This document shows, piece after piece, positions 52,976 to 61,932 of a stretch of DNA of 64,000 nucleotides. The position numbers and the translations under genes are program-made. Location: positions 62,001 through 126,000 of the forward strand of contig NZ_SDLT01000004.1 of assembly GCF_004522235.1 (NCBI RefSeq), given 5' to 3'. Source of the DNA: Amycolatopsis nivea. Its GTDB lineage: Bacteria > Actinomycetota > Actinomycetes > Mycobacteriales > Pseudonocardiaceae. How positions within the stretch are numbered: the first letter of the stretch is position 1; every line of letters begins with the position of its first letter. Under the pieces are notes generated by a model. That model saw only the letters and a program-made list of their open reading frames with translations. It was not told where the DNA came from and ran no database searches.

Positions 52976-53877
52976 GCGCCTTCTCCCTTCAAAACCGCAT
53001 CGACCCACGCCTGCGCGTCGAGGAAATCCTGGTTCCCCGCGCCCTCTTCGATGGTGGCCGCGACCTCGTCGGCCCGCGGGTGCGAACCGAGGAAGCGCAG
53101 GTGGCAGCGGCGGCGCAGGGCGGTCATCGCGTCGATGATCCGGGGTTCGGCGACGTGGCCCTCGAAGTCGATGAAGAACCGGTACTCGCCGAAGTTGTTG
53201 CGCGTCGGCCGGGCGTCGATCCGGGTCAGGTTGATCCCGCGGCCGGCCAGTTCGACCAGCAGATCGGACAACGTCCCGGTGCGGTTGACCGCCGCCGCGA
53301 CGATCGACGTGCGGTCGGCTCCGGTAGGCGCGGGCAGTTCGCCCGGGCGGCGCACCATCAGGAACCGGGTCTGCGCGTCGCGGACGTCGGCGACGCCGGT
53401 CGCCAGCTCCTCCAGCGGGTAGTGCTCGATCGCGACCGGCGCGGACACCGCCGCGTCGAAATCGCCCTCGACCACGCCGACCGCCGCCGCCGCGGTGGAC
53501 GACGAGGCGACCGGGGTGGCGTCCGGCAGATTCGTTTCCAGCCATGCGCGCACCTGCGCGAGCGCGTGCGGATGGCTCGCGACGGTGCGGATTTCGCCGC
53601 TGCCCGGCCGTTTGAGCACGCTGAAGTGAATCGGCAGGATCGTCTCGGCCGTGGCGACGAGCGGGTCCCCGTCGCTGAGCCCGTCGAGCGTCGCGGGGAC
53701 CACGCCCTCGACGGAATTCTCGATCGGCACGCACGCGGCGTCCGCGGCTCCGTCGCGGACGGCCTGCAGCGCCAGCCGGACGGTCTCGTAGGGGGTCAGG
53801 TCCTCGCCCGGCGCGAGCGCGCGGGCGGCCTGCTCGGTGAACGTGCCCTGAGGGCCGAAATACGCGATCCGCAACAC
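52972..53877 (-). CDS. pheA: Prephenate dehydratase
   Basis: This enzyme converts prephenate to phenylpyruvate for phenylalanine synthesis. The 301-residue protein has IAYFGPQGTFTEQAAR, IENSVEGVVPATLD, VASHPHALAQVRAWL and DAQTRFLMVRRPGEL with the catalytic Thr-Arg-Phe. The ACT regulatory domain (about 205-275) includes GTLSDLLVELAGRGINLTRI and EYRFFIDFEGH, so Phe feedback is likely. GTG at 53877 gives VLRIAYFGPQG. Confidence 0.95.
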   Translation of the reverse strand: MLRIAYFGPQGTFTEQAARALAPGEDLTPYETVRLALQAVRDGAADAACVPIENSVEGVVPATLDGLSDGDPLVATAETILPIHFSVLKRPGSGEIRTVASHPHALAQVRAWLETNLPDATPVASSSTAAAAVGVVEGDFDAAVSAPVAIEHYPLEELATGVADVRDAQTRFLMVRRPGELPAPTGADRTSIVAAAVNRTGTLSDLLVELAGRGINLTRIDARPTRNNFGEYRFFIDFEGHVAEPRIIDAMTALRRRCHLRFLGSHPRADEVAATIEEGAGNQDFLDAQAWVDAVLKGEGA

Positions 53878-53975
53878 GACGGTCAGGCTAGCGACCGCGG
53901 GCGTGGCGCTTTTCACTCGGACAGCCGGTGGCTAAACCGGTTACGCCGGGTGGCGTTTTTTGCCATGCTGGAACG

Positions 53976-54599
53976 GTGACCGCCGACTCAGGCACACACG
54001 CCGGGCACGGGGAAGCCGGTTTGCCGGGTTCTCCCCGAACGCCGGAATTGGTGCTGTGCGCCGTCGATGAACCGCTGGCCGCGGCGTGGACCTCCGCCGT
54101 GGCGGACTTCGGCGGCTCCGTCCGCGTGCACCGCGGTTCGGTGCTCGACATCTCCGCACAGGCGGTGGTCAGCCCGGCCAATTCCTACGGCTGGATGCGC
54201 GGCGGGATCGACGCCGTCTACTCGCGGGCGTTCCCCGGCATCGAGCAAAGCGTGCGCAGCGCGGTACTGGCTTCTTACGGCGGTGAGCTGCCGATCGGCG
54301 AGTCGGTGATCGTCCCGACCGGCGAATCCGAACCGGCGTGGCTGATCAGCGCGCCGACCATGCGCGAACCCGGCGAACGGCTGCCCGCCGACACCGTCCA
54401 CCCGTATCTCGCGGCACGCGCGGTGTTCCTGCAATGGCAGCGCGGACAGCTGGATTCCGGCCCGGTCTCCTCGGCCGTGCGGACGATCGCGATGCCCGGT
54501 CTCGGCACCGGCGTCGGCGGCGTGGCCCCGGCCGCGTGCGCCCGGCAGGTCGCCGCCGCGTGGCAGGAAGTTTTCGGGGCAAACGGTCACCTTCGGTGA
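53976..54599 (+). CDS. Macro-domain protein
   Basis: The 207-residue protein carries a macro domain: VLDISAQAVVSPANSYGWMRGGIDAVYSR (the ADP-ribose pocket with ANSYGWMRGG) and IAMPGLGTGVGGVAPAACARQ (second phosphate loop). Such domains bind or hydrolyse ADP-ribose and related modifications. GTG at 53976 is used; a GTG at 53928 in the same frame adds 16 residues. It is divergent from pheA with a short promoter region. Confidence 0.83.
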   Translation: MTADSGTHAGHGEAGLPGSPRTPELVLCAVDEPLAAAWTSAVADFGGSVRVHRGSVLDISAQAVVSPANSYGWMRGGIDAVYSRAFPGIEQSVRSAVLASYGGELPIGESVIVPTGESEPAWLISAPTMREPGERLPADTVHPYLAARAVFLQWQRGQLDSGPVSSAVRTIAMPGLGTGVGGVAPAACARQVAAAWQEVFGANGHLR

Positions 54600-54733
54600 T
54601 CGAATTCCCGCCCCGGTCAGGGGTGCGTGCATCACATCACAGCGCGTTCACGCGCGGTAAGCCCTACCGTTGATACGGCGTTACGGAAGTAGCGCAGACG
54701 GAGCCAGCGCAGGCGACGGCCGAGGAGTGTGCG

Positions 54734-55669
54734 ATGCCCACACGGGTCCGTGAACTCAGCCCTTATGTAGAGCTGCATCGGGAACAGTGGCGGGAGCTGC
54801 GCAGCTCCACTCCGCTGCCGCTGACCGCGGACGAGCTGGTCCGGCTCCGCGGGCTCGGGGAACAAATCGATCTCGCCGAGGTCGCCGACGTGTACCTGCC
54901 GCTTTCGCGGCTGATCAACCTCCAGGTGAAGGCCCGGCAACAGCTGTACGAGGCCACCACGACGTTCCTCGGCGAGGACTGTCGGGGCACCAAGGCTCCG
55001 TTCGTGATCGGCATCGCGGGCAGCGTCGCGGTCGGCAAATCGACCACCGCCCGGATCCTGCGCACCCTGCTCGCCCGCTGGCCCGACCACCCGCGCGTCG
55101 ACCTCGTGACGACCGACGGGTTCCTCTACTCCCGTTCCGAGCTGACCCGGCGCGGGATCATGCACCGCAAGGGTTTCCCGGAAAGCTACGACCGGCGCGC
55201 GCTGCTGCGGTTCGTCACCGAGGTGAAGTCCGGGGCCGAGCGGGTGTCCGCGCCGGTGTACTCGCACTTGGCCTACGACATCCTCCCGGACCAGGAACAG
55301 GTCGTGGAGCGGCCGGACATCCTCATCATCGAGGGGCTGAACGTCCTGCAGCCCGGCCCGAGCCTGACGGTCTCGGATCTGTTCGACTTCTCGATTTACG
55401 TCGACGCGCACATCGACGACATCGAGCACTGGTACGTCGAGCGGTTCCTGAAGCTGCGGCACACCGCGTTCGCCGATCCCGCCTCGCACTTCCACCACTT
55501 CGCCGGCCTGCCCGACGACGAGGCCCGTGAAGAAGCCCGGCACCTGTGGCGCACCATCAACGAGCCGAACCTGATGGAGAACATCAAGCCGACGCGTCCA
55601 CGTGCGACTCTCGTGCTCCGCAAGGACGCTGACCACGCCATCAACCGTGTTCGACTGCGGAAGCTCTGA
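54734..55669 (+). CDS. coaA: Type I pantothenate kinase
   Basis: This enzyme phosphorylates pantothenate, the first step to coenzyme A. The 311-residue protein has the P-loop GSVAVGKS (96-103), [43 protein letters not shown] and the C-terminal [29 protein letters not shown] end. The bacterial CoaA fold is complete. ATG at 54734. Upstream (54600-54733) there is no gene. Confidence 0.96.
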   Translation: MPTRVRELSPYVELHREQWRELRSSTPLPLTADELVRLRGLGEQIDLAEVADVYLPLSRLINLQVKARQQLYEATTTFLGEDCRGTKAPFVIGIAGSVAVGKSTTARILRTLLARWPDHPRVDLVTTDGFLYSRSELTRRGIMHRKGFPESYDRRALLRFVTEVKSGAERVSAPVYSHLAYDILPDQEQVVERPDILIIEGLNVLQPGPSLTVSDLFDFSIYVDAHIDDIEHWYVERFLKLRHTAFADPASHFHHFAGLPDDEAREEARHLWRTINEPNLMENIKPTRPRATLVLRKDADHAINRVRLRKL

Positions 55670-55688
55670 GGGTCACCCACACGCGTCT

Positions 55689-55718
55689 CTCCGGCCCCGT
55701 GCTGCACAGCGGCCGGAG
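55689..55718 (+). terminator. Hairpin after coaA
   Basis: CTCCGGCC (55689-55696) and GGCCGGAG (55711-55718) form a perfect 8-bp stem with a 14-nt loop, 20 nt after the coaA stop. It is a plausible GC-rich terminator without a T-run. Confidence 0.45.
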
Positions 55719-55833
55719 TAATTGACCGATCGGCCAGCGTCTTCGTAACCACTTGGCCGATACCAGCGCACCCGTCCGCAAGCGACCCTGAGAGCAGCAG
55801 GACGAGAGCAGTTGACCTGCGGAGGAGGCCACG

Positions 55834-55983
55834 ATGTTGACTATCGTCCTGACCTGGGTCGGCGCGGTATTGGGATTGACGCTGCTGGTCGCGATGGCCG
55901 CCGGGGCGTTCGTCGTCGACTTCGACGACGCGCTGCGCGAACGGCGCGTGAAGGCACGCGGCACGGCGGAGCCGACCAGCTGA
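55834..55983 (+). CDS. 49-residue single-pass membrane protein
   Basis: A short gene: GGAGGAGG at 55821-55828 gives a strong ribosome binding site before the ATG. The product has one membrane helix (TIVLTWVGAVLGLTLLVAMA, residues 3-22), a small GAFVVDFDDALRERRVK segment and a basic cytoplasmic tail. No family is recognised. Ribosome binding site, helix and stop all support a real gene. It lies 25 nt before the acidic 519-residue protein gene. Confidence 0.6.
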   Translation: MLTIVLTWVGAVLGLTLLVAMAAGAFVVDFDDALRERRVKARGTAEPTS

Positions 55984-56008
55984 GGCCTGAGCTTCGGGTC
56001 CAGGCAAG

Positions 56009-57568
56009 ATGTGCGGCATGAGTCCGGTGAGCCGCGCGCGCAAGAAGAGTTCCCTACCCACCGCCCCCAGCGTCAACGGTCTGTTCAAGGACGTGCTGCG
56101 GGACTTTTCCGCGGTCGCGGCCGAGCCCGGTCCGTTCGACATCGAACTGCTGGGTTCCGAGGTCGTCGGGCAGTGGCGGGACGTCGTCGTGGAGGACGAG
56201 CCGGAATCGCAGCTGGGACTTGAGCTGATCGCCTTCGCCCAGCGCAAGATCACGCCCGGCGCGGCGGCGCTGCTGGCCGCGCTGAAGGTGCTGGCGGAGT
56301 CCGAAGAGGAGCGTTCGGCGGCGGCCGAGGCGCTCGGCGTCGTGCTCGGCCGGGGCATCCCGGAGCCGGAGTGGGCCGCCGAGGTCGGACAGGTCAGCGT
56401 CGGCGAATGCTGGCGCACCGGGGACGTCTACGGCGACGAATCGTCGCTGCTGTGCGTCTTTTCCCGCGGCGACCACTCGCTCGGCTTGCTCGCGCTGCTC
56501 GACTTCACCGAGGGCGGCCGGGTGCGCGACCTGGTGGTCATCGAGGAGCCGCACGAGGTGCTCGCCGAAATGCGCTCGCAGGTCGAGGAAGACGGCGAAC
56601 TGGTCGTACTGGAGAAAATCGAGCCCGCCGACGCGCACCGGCTGCTGGTGTCCGGGATCGCGGCCACCGACGCGCTGGACGAGCCTGACGTCGGCGAGGA
56701 CTACACGCGGTTCCACGCCATCGCACTGACCTGGGCGCGTTCGCTGCCGGAGCCGTCCGAGGTTCCGCCGGTCGCCGAATGGACGGCCGCGCAGCGCGAG
56801 GAAGCGGTCACCCAGTTCCTCTCCGACACGAACCTGCCGGACGCCGACGCCGCCCGCGAAATCGCCAATCTGCTGGTCGACCACGGCTGCCGCACCGAAC
56901 CGGCGAACCCGCTGCGCGTCGGTCCGGAGAAGCTGGCGAGGTTCCTCGAATCCTTGCTGGACGGCGAATACGAGCTGGAAGACGAGGACGCCGTCGCACC
57001 GGTCGTGCTGTCCTGGGCGGGCTGGGCCGCAGCGCGCGCGGGACTGTCCGAAGTCGCCACGGCCGCGTTGCTGGAAGAAGTCACCGAGTATCTCGGCGAG
57101 TACCTCTCGGACGACGAGGACGAGGACTTCAGCGACTACCTCGACGGCACCGAATCCGCCGACGAGGCACTGGAAGTGGTGGCCCGCCGCCGGTTCGCGG
57201 TGCCCGAACTGTCCACAGTGATCGGTGACGAGGAACTGACCGACCTCGACCCCGGCGACCCGGAACAGCGCAGGCTGCTGGTGATCGGCGCGCACCCGGA
57301 GTACCACGAATCGCTGGCCGCGGAAGAATTCGACGGCGCGGACGGCCTCCGCCTCGCGCTTGAGACGTCCATTGTGGACCAGCTGTGGGACGACGAGCCC
57401 GCCGAGGTGTGGACCGCCGCGCAGAACCTGCTGCAGCAGGACCTTTCCCGCGCCGACGTCCTCGACCGCCTGGTGACTGTCCTCGAAGGACAGTTGACCG
57501 AAACCGAGGAAGAAGACCAGCTGGACTACGACCTCGACGCCTACCGCACCGCCTTGGCCGAAATCTAG
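56009..57568 (+). CDS. Large acidic cytoplasmic protein of unknown function
   Basis: The 519-residue protein has no signal or membrane helix. It is strongly acidic, with EYELEDEDAV, YLSDDEDEDFSDYL and TETEEEDQLDYD stretches, and mainly helical. N-terminal residues 20-200 look like an alpha/beta domain (GPFDIELLGSEVVGQW, LLCVFSRGDHSLGLLALLDF). I do not recognise a named family; the form is that of a conserved actinobacterial hypothetical protein. ATG at 56009; ATG at 56018 is as good. It overlaps the convergent gene by 4 nt. Confidence 0.65.
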   Translation: MCGMSPVSRARKKSSLPTAPSVNGLFKDVLRDFSAVAAEPGPFDIELLGSEVVGQWRDVVVEDEPESQLGLELIAFAQRKITPGAAALLAALKVLAESEEERSAAAEALGVVLGRGIPEPEWAAEVGQVSVGECWRTGDVYGDESSLLCVFSRGDHSLGLLALLDFTEGGRVRDLVVIEEPHEVLAEMRSQVEEDGELVVLEKIEPADAHRLLVSGIAATDALDEPDVGEDYTRFHAIALTWARSLPEPSEVPPVAEWTAAQREEAVTQFLSDTNLPDADAAREIANLLVDHGCRTEPANPLRVGPEKLARFLESLLDGEYELEDEDAVAPVVLSWAGWAAARAGLSEVATAALLEEVTEYLGEYLSDDEDEDFSDYLDGTESADEALEVVARRRFAVPELSTVIGDEELTDLDPGDPEQRRLLVIGAHPEYHESLAAEEFDGADGLRLALETSIVDQLWDDEPAEVWTAAQNLLQQDLSRADVLDRLVTVLEGQLTETEEEDQLDYDLDAYRTALAEI

Positions 57569-58428
57569 CCCTTCGGCAGCGCGATCCGGGCCGACCGGAT
57601 CTCCGCGAGCAACCGGGTCTTGCGGCGGTGGACGTTCACCAGCTCGGCGACGTAGCCGGTGAACTCCTCCGCCGTGCCCGCTTGCTTGTGGAGGGTGCGC
57701 AGTTTTTTGAGGCACTGCGCCGCTTCCCGGTACGCGCCGGCTTCTTTCTGCGCGATCAGCTGCTCGATCCGTTCGCGGTATTCCGGAATGGACTCTTCTT
57801 CTTTTTGCGGGGCCTCTTTCTGCTGCGGCCCCTCTTTCTGCCGCGGTGTTTCCTTCCGCTGCGGAGTCAACACCCGCGCCGCGTAAGCGATCGCCTCGCT
57901 GTGCCGCCCAGCCGCCCGCAACACGCGGACGATCTTGAGACTGACGTCCACCCGCGGCGGTTTGGCCGCGAGAATGGCGACCAGCCCGTCCACGTCCCCG
58001 CTCGCCTCGGCGATTTCCTCCTGCAGCCGCTCGGCGATCTCGCGCTTTTCCGCCTGTTTCCCGCGCAGCACTTCGTCCACAATGGACTTCATCCGGGCGA
58101 GCCCGGCGTCCCCGAGCGCCGCCGCGAAATCCGCCACCGCGACCGCCCACCCGCTGAACGCCGCCTCGAGCACCCAGTCCGCGAGCTGCTCCGGATCCGG
58201 CGGCCGAGCCGCACAAGCCCGCGCGTACAGGGCGACCGCCTGGTCAAGCCGCACCTCGAGGTCCGCCGCGAGCGCACCGTGCTGCTCGAGCATGCCCACG
58301 ATGTCGTCCACCGCCCGCCGCGCGAGCGGCGCGAGATCAGCGCGGCTGCCGGAGTCGAGCAGCCGCCGCACAGTATCGAGAACCGCACCGATTTTGGCGG
58401 TGTACTCGACCGGGTCGGGGACGCTCAC
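57565..58428 (-). CDS. Helical-repeat protein, like the tail of SWIM zinc-finger proteins
   Basis: The 287-residue protein is all-helical: LLDSGSRADLAPLARRAVDD, AALGDAGLARMKSIVDEVL, then VLRAAGRHSEAIAYAARVL and a C-terminal YREAAQCLKKLRTLH with EFTGYVAELVNVHRRKTRLLAEI. A low-complexity KE/Q linker (RKETPRQKEGPQQKEAPQKEEE, about residues 193-214) interrupts it. The last part resembles the region after the zinc finger in SWIM-domain proteins, but no SWIM Cys/His motif is present. GTG at 58428. Confidence 0.5.
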   Translation of the reverse strand: MSVPDPVEYTAKIGAVLDTVRRLLDSGSRADLAPLARRAVDDIVGMLEQHGALAADLEVRLDQAVALYARACAARPPDPEQLADWVLEAAFSGWAVAVADFAAALGDAGLARMKSIVDEVLRGKQAEKREIAERLQEEIAEASGDVDGLVAILAAKPPRVDVSLKIVRVLRAAGRHSEAIAYAARVLTPQRKETPRQKEGPQQKEAPQKEEESIPEYRERIEQLIAQKEAGAYREAAQCLKKLRTLHKQAGTAEEFTGYVAELVNVHRRKTRLLAEIRSARIALPKG

Positions 58429-58536
58429 GCGAACAGTCTGCCGTATGGCCCGTAACCGGCGTGTGGGCCAACGGCGTACTCTTTTCGGCCCAACCCGGAC
58501 ACCCCAGGTGAGCACCGCGCGTGATAATCAGGTCCG

Positions 58537-58857
58537 GTGACCCTAGAAGACCTCACCCAGCGCCTCCGCGACTTCGCCGCCGCCCGGGACTGGGAACCGT
58601 TCCACACCCCGAAAAACCTGACGATGGCCCTGTCCGGCGAAGTAGGCGAGCTGATCGCCCTGTTCCAGTGGCTGACCCCGGAGGAAGCCGCGAACTGGCG
58701 CGCGGACCCGGCCCAGGAGTTCAACGTCCAGGACGAAATCGCCGACGTAATGCTGTACCTGGTCCGGCTGGCGGACGTACTGGGGATCGACCTGCTGGAA
58801 GCGGCGAACGCGAAGGTGGACCGGAACGAGAAGAGGTTCCCTCCGCTAGCCCGCTGA
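58537..58857 (+). CDS. MazG-like nucleotide pyrophosphohydrolase
   Basis: The 106-residue helical protein has the EExxE/ExxD metal site as GEVGELIALFQW and DEIADVMLYLVRLADVL, plus TPKNLTMALSGE. It matches the small RS21-C6/MazG type, which cuts abnormal nucleoside triphosphates to monophosphates. GTG at 58537. The stop overlaps the convergent exonuclease-like gene by 12 nt. Confidence 0.87.
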   Translation: MTLEDLTQRLRDFAAARDWEPFHTPKNLTMALSGEVGELIALFQWLTPEEAANWRADPAQEFNVQDEIADVMLYLVRLADVLGIDLLEAANAKVDRNEKRFPPLAR

Positions 58858-60258
58858 CCCGGCCGCGACCCGCTTCGTCTCGTCGAGATACCAGCCGCCG
58901 ACCAGCGCACCGACCGCGAGCACGGCCAGCACGATCCCCAGGCCCATCCCCGCGCCGTCGAACATCGCGACCACCGTGATGACCATCAGGATCAGCCCGA
59001 TCCCCATCAGCACCTGCCCGATCGTCCCGGCCCGGCTGGAGGGCGCTTTCTCATGCCTCGGCTGCGGGGCCGGAACGAAGCCCCACAGCACCGCGGCCTC
59101 GTCCAGCCGCAAGACGTGCGCGCCGAGTTCGAGCGCCCGGGAAAGCCGCGGTTCGGACTCGCGCACCCCCGAGTCGTACGCCAGGTGCGTGACCGAGCCC
59201 GTCAGGTTCTTCGCGAGCTGGAACCCTTCCGACAGCACCCTCGCGCGCAACTGGTCCGCGTCCGCCGTCGTCCCGAGCACCAGCACCCTCGTCGGCTTGC
59301 CGCCGGTAGCGGTGGTCCTGAGGTCCACCACGACTTCCAGCGCCCCGAGCGCGTCCGCGACCTGCCGCAGTTCGCGGTACTCGACGGAAGTCACCACCCC
59401 GTCGGCTTCCGCGACCCGCCGCAGTTCGGCGACGAAGCCGGTGTGGATCCGCTGCACCTCCGCCTCGGCCATCCCGGCTTCGGCCGCGAGATCGGCGAGC
59501 GCCCAGACCTCCTCGTCGGTCAGGAATTGATCGCCGACCGCCTCGGCGAGCAGGTCGAGGTAAGCCTGCGCGACCGGTCCGCCGGCCGCCGCGGGAACCC
59601 GGTCCACCGCCTCGGCCATCCAGCCCTTCTCCGCACCGGCCGCAGACCGGCGTATGGCTGCCGCTTGGGACGCGTACCGCGGCAGCTCCGGAAAACGCAC
59701 CGGTTGCGCGAACCGCAACCCGTGCGTACCGAGGAGCGCGATCATCGCCTGCGCGCACGCCCGGGCGGCCGGTTCGGCGAGATAACCGGGGAAGTCCTCG
59801 ATGCCGAAGGCGCGGGCGATGGTGGCGAGCCGGTAGTTAGGCAGTGGCAAGACCACCTGCGCGGTGTCCTTGAGCGAGATCCCCGGCAGCCGCGGCAGGC
59901 GGACGCCCAACTGGCTGATCTCGGCAAGAAGTCCTTCCACCGAGGACAGGTCGTGGGCCACGACGACCGCGCCCCGGCACAGGTCGAACACCTGGCTGAG
60001 GATGTCGCCCAAGGCCGGCGCGTCAGCCAGTTCCGCCGCGGTGATGCGGTGCGGGTCGCGCCGGCTCGCGTCCGCGGCGACGACCGTCGCGAACTCCCCG
60101 AGGAACGTCCCGTCCCTGCGGAACCGGATCGCGGCGACCTCCAGGACGCGGCCGGTGTGCAGTCCGGTCGTCTTCACGTCGAGCGCGGTGAATTCCGTGC
60201 CGCCCGCGGGTACCTGCCCGGTTGAAGACAGGGACAGTCGTTCGATCAACTCGGCCAT
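58846..60258 (-). CDS. Degenerate exonuclease-TerB-BRCT protein with C-terminal membrane helices
   Basis: The 470-residue protein has a DEDDh exonuclease-like domain (about 20-180), a TerB-like helical domain (about 230-310), a BRCT domain (about 320-395: RVLVLGTTADADQLRARVLSEGF) and two membrane helices (about 412-432 and 438-457). The exonuclease motifs are degraded: LDVKTTG replaces DxETTG (Lys29), AHDLSSVEGLL has Glu108 for Asp, and HxxxxD is absent. It is probably a binding module, held at the membrane. ATG at 60258. Confidence 0.75.
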   Translation of the reverse strand: MAELIERLSLSSTGQVPAGGTEFTALDVKTTGLHTGRVLEVAAIRFRRDGTFLGEFATVVAADASRRDPHRITAAELADAPALGDILSQVFDLCRGAVVVAHDLSSVEGLLAEISQLGVRLPRLPGISLKDTAQVVLPLPNYRLATIARAFGIEDFPGYLAEPAARACAQAMIALLGTHGLRFAQPVRFPELPRYASQAAAIRRSAAGAEKGWMAEAVDRVPAAAGGPVAQAYLDLLAEAVGDQFLTDEEVWALADLAAEAGMAEAEVQRIHTGFVAELRRVAEADGVVTSVEYRELRQVADALGALEVVVDLRTTATGGKPTRVLVLGTTADADQLRARVLSEGFQLAKNLTGSVTHLAYDSGVRESEPRLSRALELGAHVLRLDEAAVLWGFVPAPQPRHEKAPSSRAGTIGQVLMGIGLILMVITVVAMFDGAGMGLGIVLAVLAVGALVGGWYLDETKRVAAGSAG

Positions 60259-60373
60259 CGTGGATGCGCTTTCTCCTGGACAGTTCCCCTAACCATCGTG
60301 AAAAGTCGGCGAATCGTCACACGCGGGAGATCAGGCACTGTCTTTGTGACGGATCCGTGACTTCCTCTTAGCC

Positions 60374-60404
60374 CTTGCTGCCGGTCGCGTAACACTTGCT
60401 GCCG
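60374..60404. repeat. Two CTTGCTGCCG direct repeats 21 bp apart
   Basis: CTTGCTGCCG occurs at 60374-60383 and 60395-60404, followed in both by GTCGCG or TTTGCG. The 21-bp spacing is two helical turns, so one face of DNA would carry both. They lie 48 nt upstream of the nuclease-like gene, inside its probable promoter region (60259-60451). No gene is visible there. Confidence 0.45.
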
Positions 60405-60451
60405 TTTGCGCGAACACCATTCGGCACCCGCCTCAGGAAGAGGAATTCCGA

Positions 60452-61243
60452 ATGCACTCCACGCCCGCGCCGCCGTCGCGTCCCAAGCTGAAACTCCCGA
60501 CCTGGCTGACGGTCGTCCTCAGCGTCTTCGCGGTTCTTTTCATTCTGGGCGCGGTTTTCGGAAAGCAGGCACCGACGCCGGAGCCGGTCGCCGCACCGGT
60601 CGCCCCGCCGCCGACCACGTCGGCCACCCCCGTACCGGTCACCTACACCGTGGACAAAATCACCGACGCCGCCAACATCGAACTGGCCGGTTCCGACGGC
60701 AGCCATCGCACCGTGCGCATCCTCGGTCTCGAAGTGGCGACCGGAAACAATTGCTATGCAAGTGAAACGGCGGTTTGGGCCAGCAACAAGCTCGCCAGCG
60801 CGGCGGTGAAGATCACCACGGACACCACTGACGGTGTCGCGTTGGCCTTGAGCGACGGCACCGACTACGCGACCGCGGCGCTTTCCGCCGGATACGCCCG
60901 GCTGTCCGGCAATGTCGTCTCCGATTCGCTGCGCACCGCGGCGAACGCGGCTCAGCAAGCTGCGACTGGATTGTGGGCGGAACCTTGCAAAGGCGTGATC
61001 ACCGCGCCGACGCCGGTGCCGACTCCGACGCCGCAGAAGGAAACGCCCGCTCCCCCGCCTGCGCCGCGCACGTCTGAACAAGCCGCCCCGCCGCCGGTCG
61101 AGGACACGCCGGAACCTGAGCATGTGTATTACAAGAACTGCGCGGCCGCGAAAGCCGCTGGCGCCGCGCCGCTTCACGTCGGCGAACCGGGCTACCGTTC
61201 CGGACTGGACCGCGACGGCGACGGGGTGGCCTGCGAGCGGTAA
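60452..61243 (+). CDS. Membrane-anchored SNase-like protein with excalibur domain
   Basis: The 263-residue protein has one membrane helix (19-41), a Pro-rich linker, an SNase-like beta-barrel (about 66-178: VDKITDAANIELAG, VRILGLEV, YARLSGNVV and ANAAQQAATGLWAEPC) and a C-terminal excalibur calcium-binding domain (228-263: YYKNCAAAKAAG, ending DRDGDGVACER). The usual nuclease Arg/Glu residues are not all present, so activity is uncertain. Its domains face outside. ATG at 60452 follows GGAAGAGGAATTCCGA. Confidence 0.78.
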   Translation: MHSTPAPPSRPKLKLPTWLTVVLSVFAVLFILGAVFGKQAPTPEPVAAPVAPPPTTSATPVPVTYTVDKITDAANIELAGSDGSHRTVRILGLEVATGNNCYASETAVWASNKLASAAVKITTDTTDGVALALSDGTDYATAALSAGYARLSGNVVSDSLRTAANAAQQAATGLWAEPCKGVITAPTPVPTPTPQKETPAPPPAPRTSEQAAPPPVEDTPEPEHVYYKNCAAAKAAGAAPLHVGEPGYRSGLDRDGDGVACER

Positions 61244-61304
61244 CTCCTGGTGTCGTGCGGCACCACCGGCAGACGAACCGCCTCACGGCCCGTAACCTGG
61301 AGAT

Positions 61305-61931
61305 ATGCCGATCCAGGTGCTGCTCGTAGACGACCATGAACTCGTCCGGCGGGGCCTGCGCGACCTGCTCAGCGACGAGGCCGACCTGGAAGTGGTCGCG
61401 GAGGCCGGGAGCGTCGAAGAGGCGCTCGCGGTGGCCATGCACGTCGAGCCGGACGTCGCGGTCGTCGATGTCCGCCTTGGGGACGGCGACGGCATCACGC
61501 TCTGCCGCGAACTGCGGTCCAAGCCGAATCCGCCGGCCTGCCTCATGCTCACCGCGTTCGACGACGAGGAAGCCATGGTCGGCGCGATCATGGCGGGTGC
61601 TTCGGGCTATCTGCTCAAGCAGGTGCGCGGCCAGGACGTGGTGAACGCGGTCCGCGAGGTCGCCGCCGGACGGTCGCTGCTCGACCCTGTCAGCACCGCT
61701 CGCGTGCTCGACAAGCTGCGCCATCCGCCGACCGACGAGCTGGCCGCCCTCACCGATCGCGAGCGCGACGTCCTGGAGCTGATCGGACAGGGGCTGTCGA
61801 ACCGCGAGATCGCTGAACGGCTTTTCCTCGCCGAGAAAACGGTGAAGAACTACGTGACGTCCGTGCTGGCGAAGCTCGGCATGCAGCGCCGCACCCAGGC
61901 CGCGGCGTGGATTGCCCGGCGCGGCAAGTGA
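61305..61931 (+). CDS. NarL/DevR-like two-component response regulator
   Basis: The 208-residue protein has a receiver domain (LLVDDHELVRRGL, phospho-Asp55 in VAVVDVRLGDG, and a Lys in YLLKQVRGQD) and a LuxR-type HTH (LTDRERDVLELIGQGLSNRE, EKTVKNYVTSVLAKLGM). Similarity to the DevR/DosR type is suggested by the RHPP...LTDRE region. No histidine kinase gene is adjacent, so its partner is elsewhere. ATG at 61305 follows CTGGAGAT. Confidence 0.9.
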   Translation: MPIQVLLVDDHELVRRGLRDLLSDEADLEVVAEAGSVEEALAVAMHVEPDVAVVDVRLGDGDGITLCRELRSKPNPPACLMLTAFDDEEAMVGAIMAGASGYLLKQVRGQDVVNAVREVAAGRSLLDPVSTARVLDKLRHPPTDELAALTDRERDVLELIGQGLSNREIAERLFLAEKTVKNYVTSVLAKLGMQRRTQAAAWIARRGK

Positions 61932-61932
61932 A

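Noticed and set aside
57781..57851. Short repeats in the KE/Q linker as a possible CRISPR or VNTR
   Set aside because: They are imprecise, coding and in frame, and explained by low-complexity Lys-Glu-Gln sequence.
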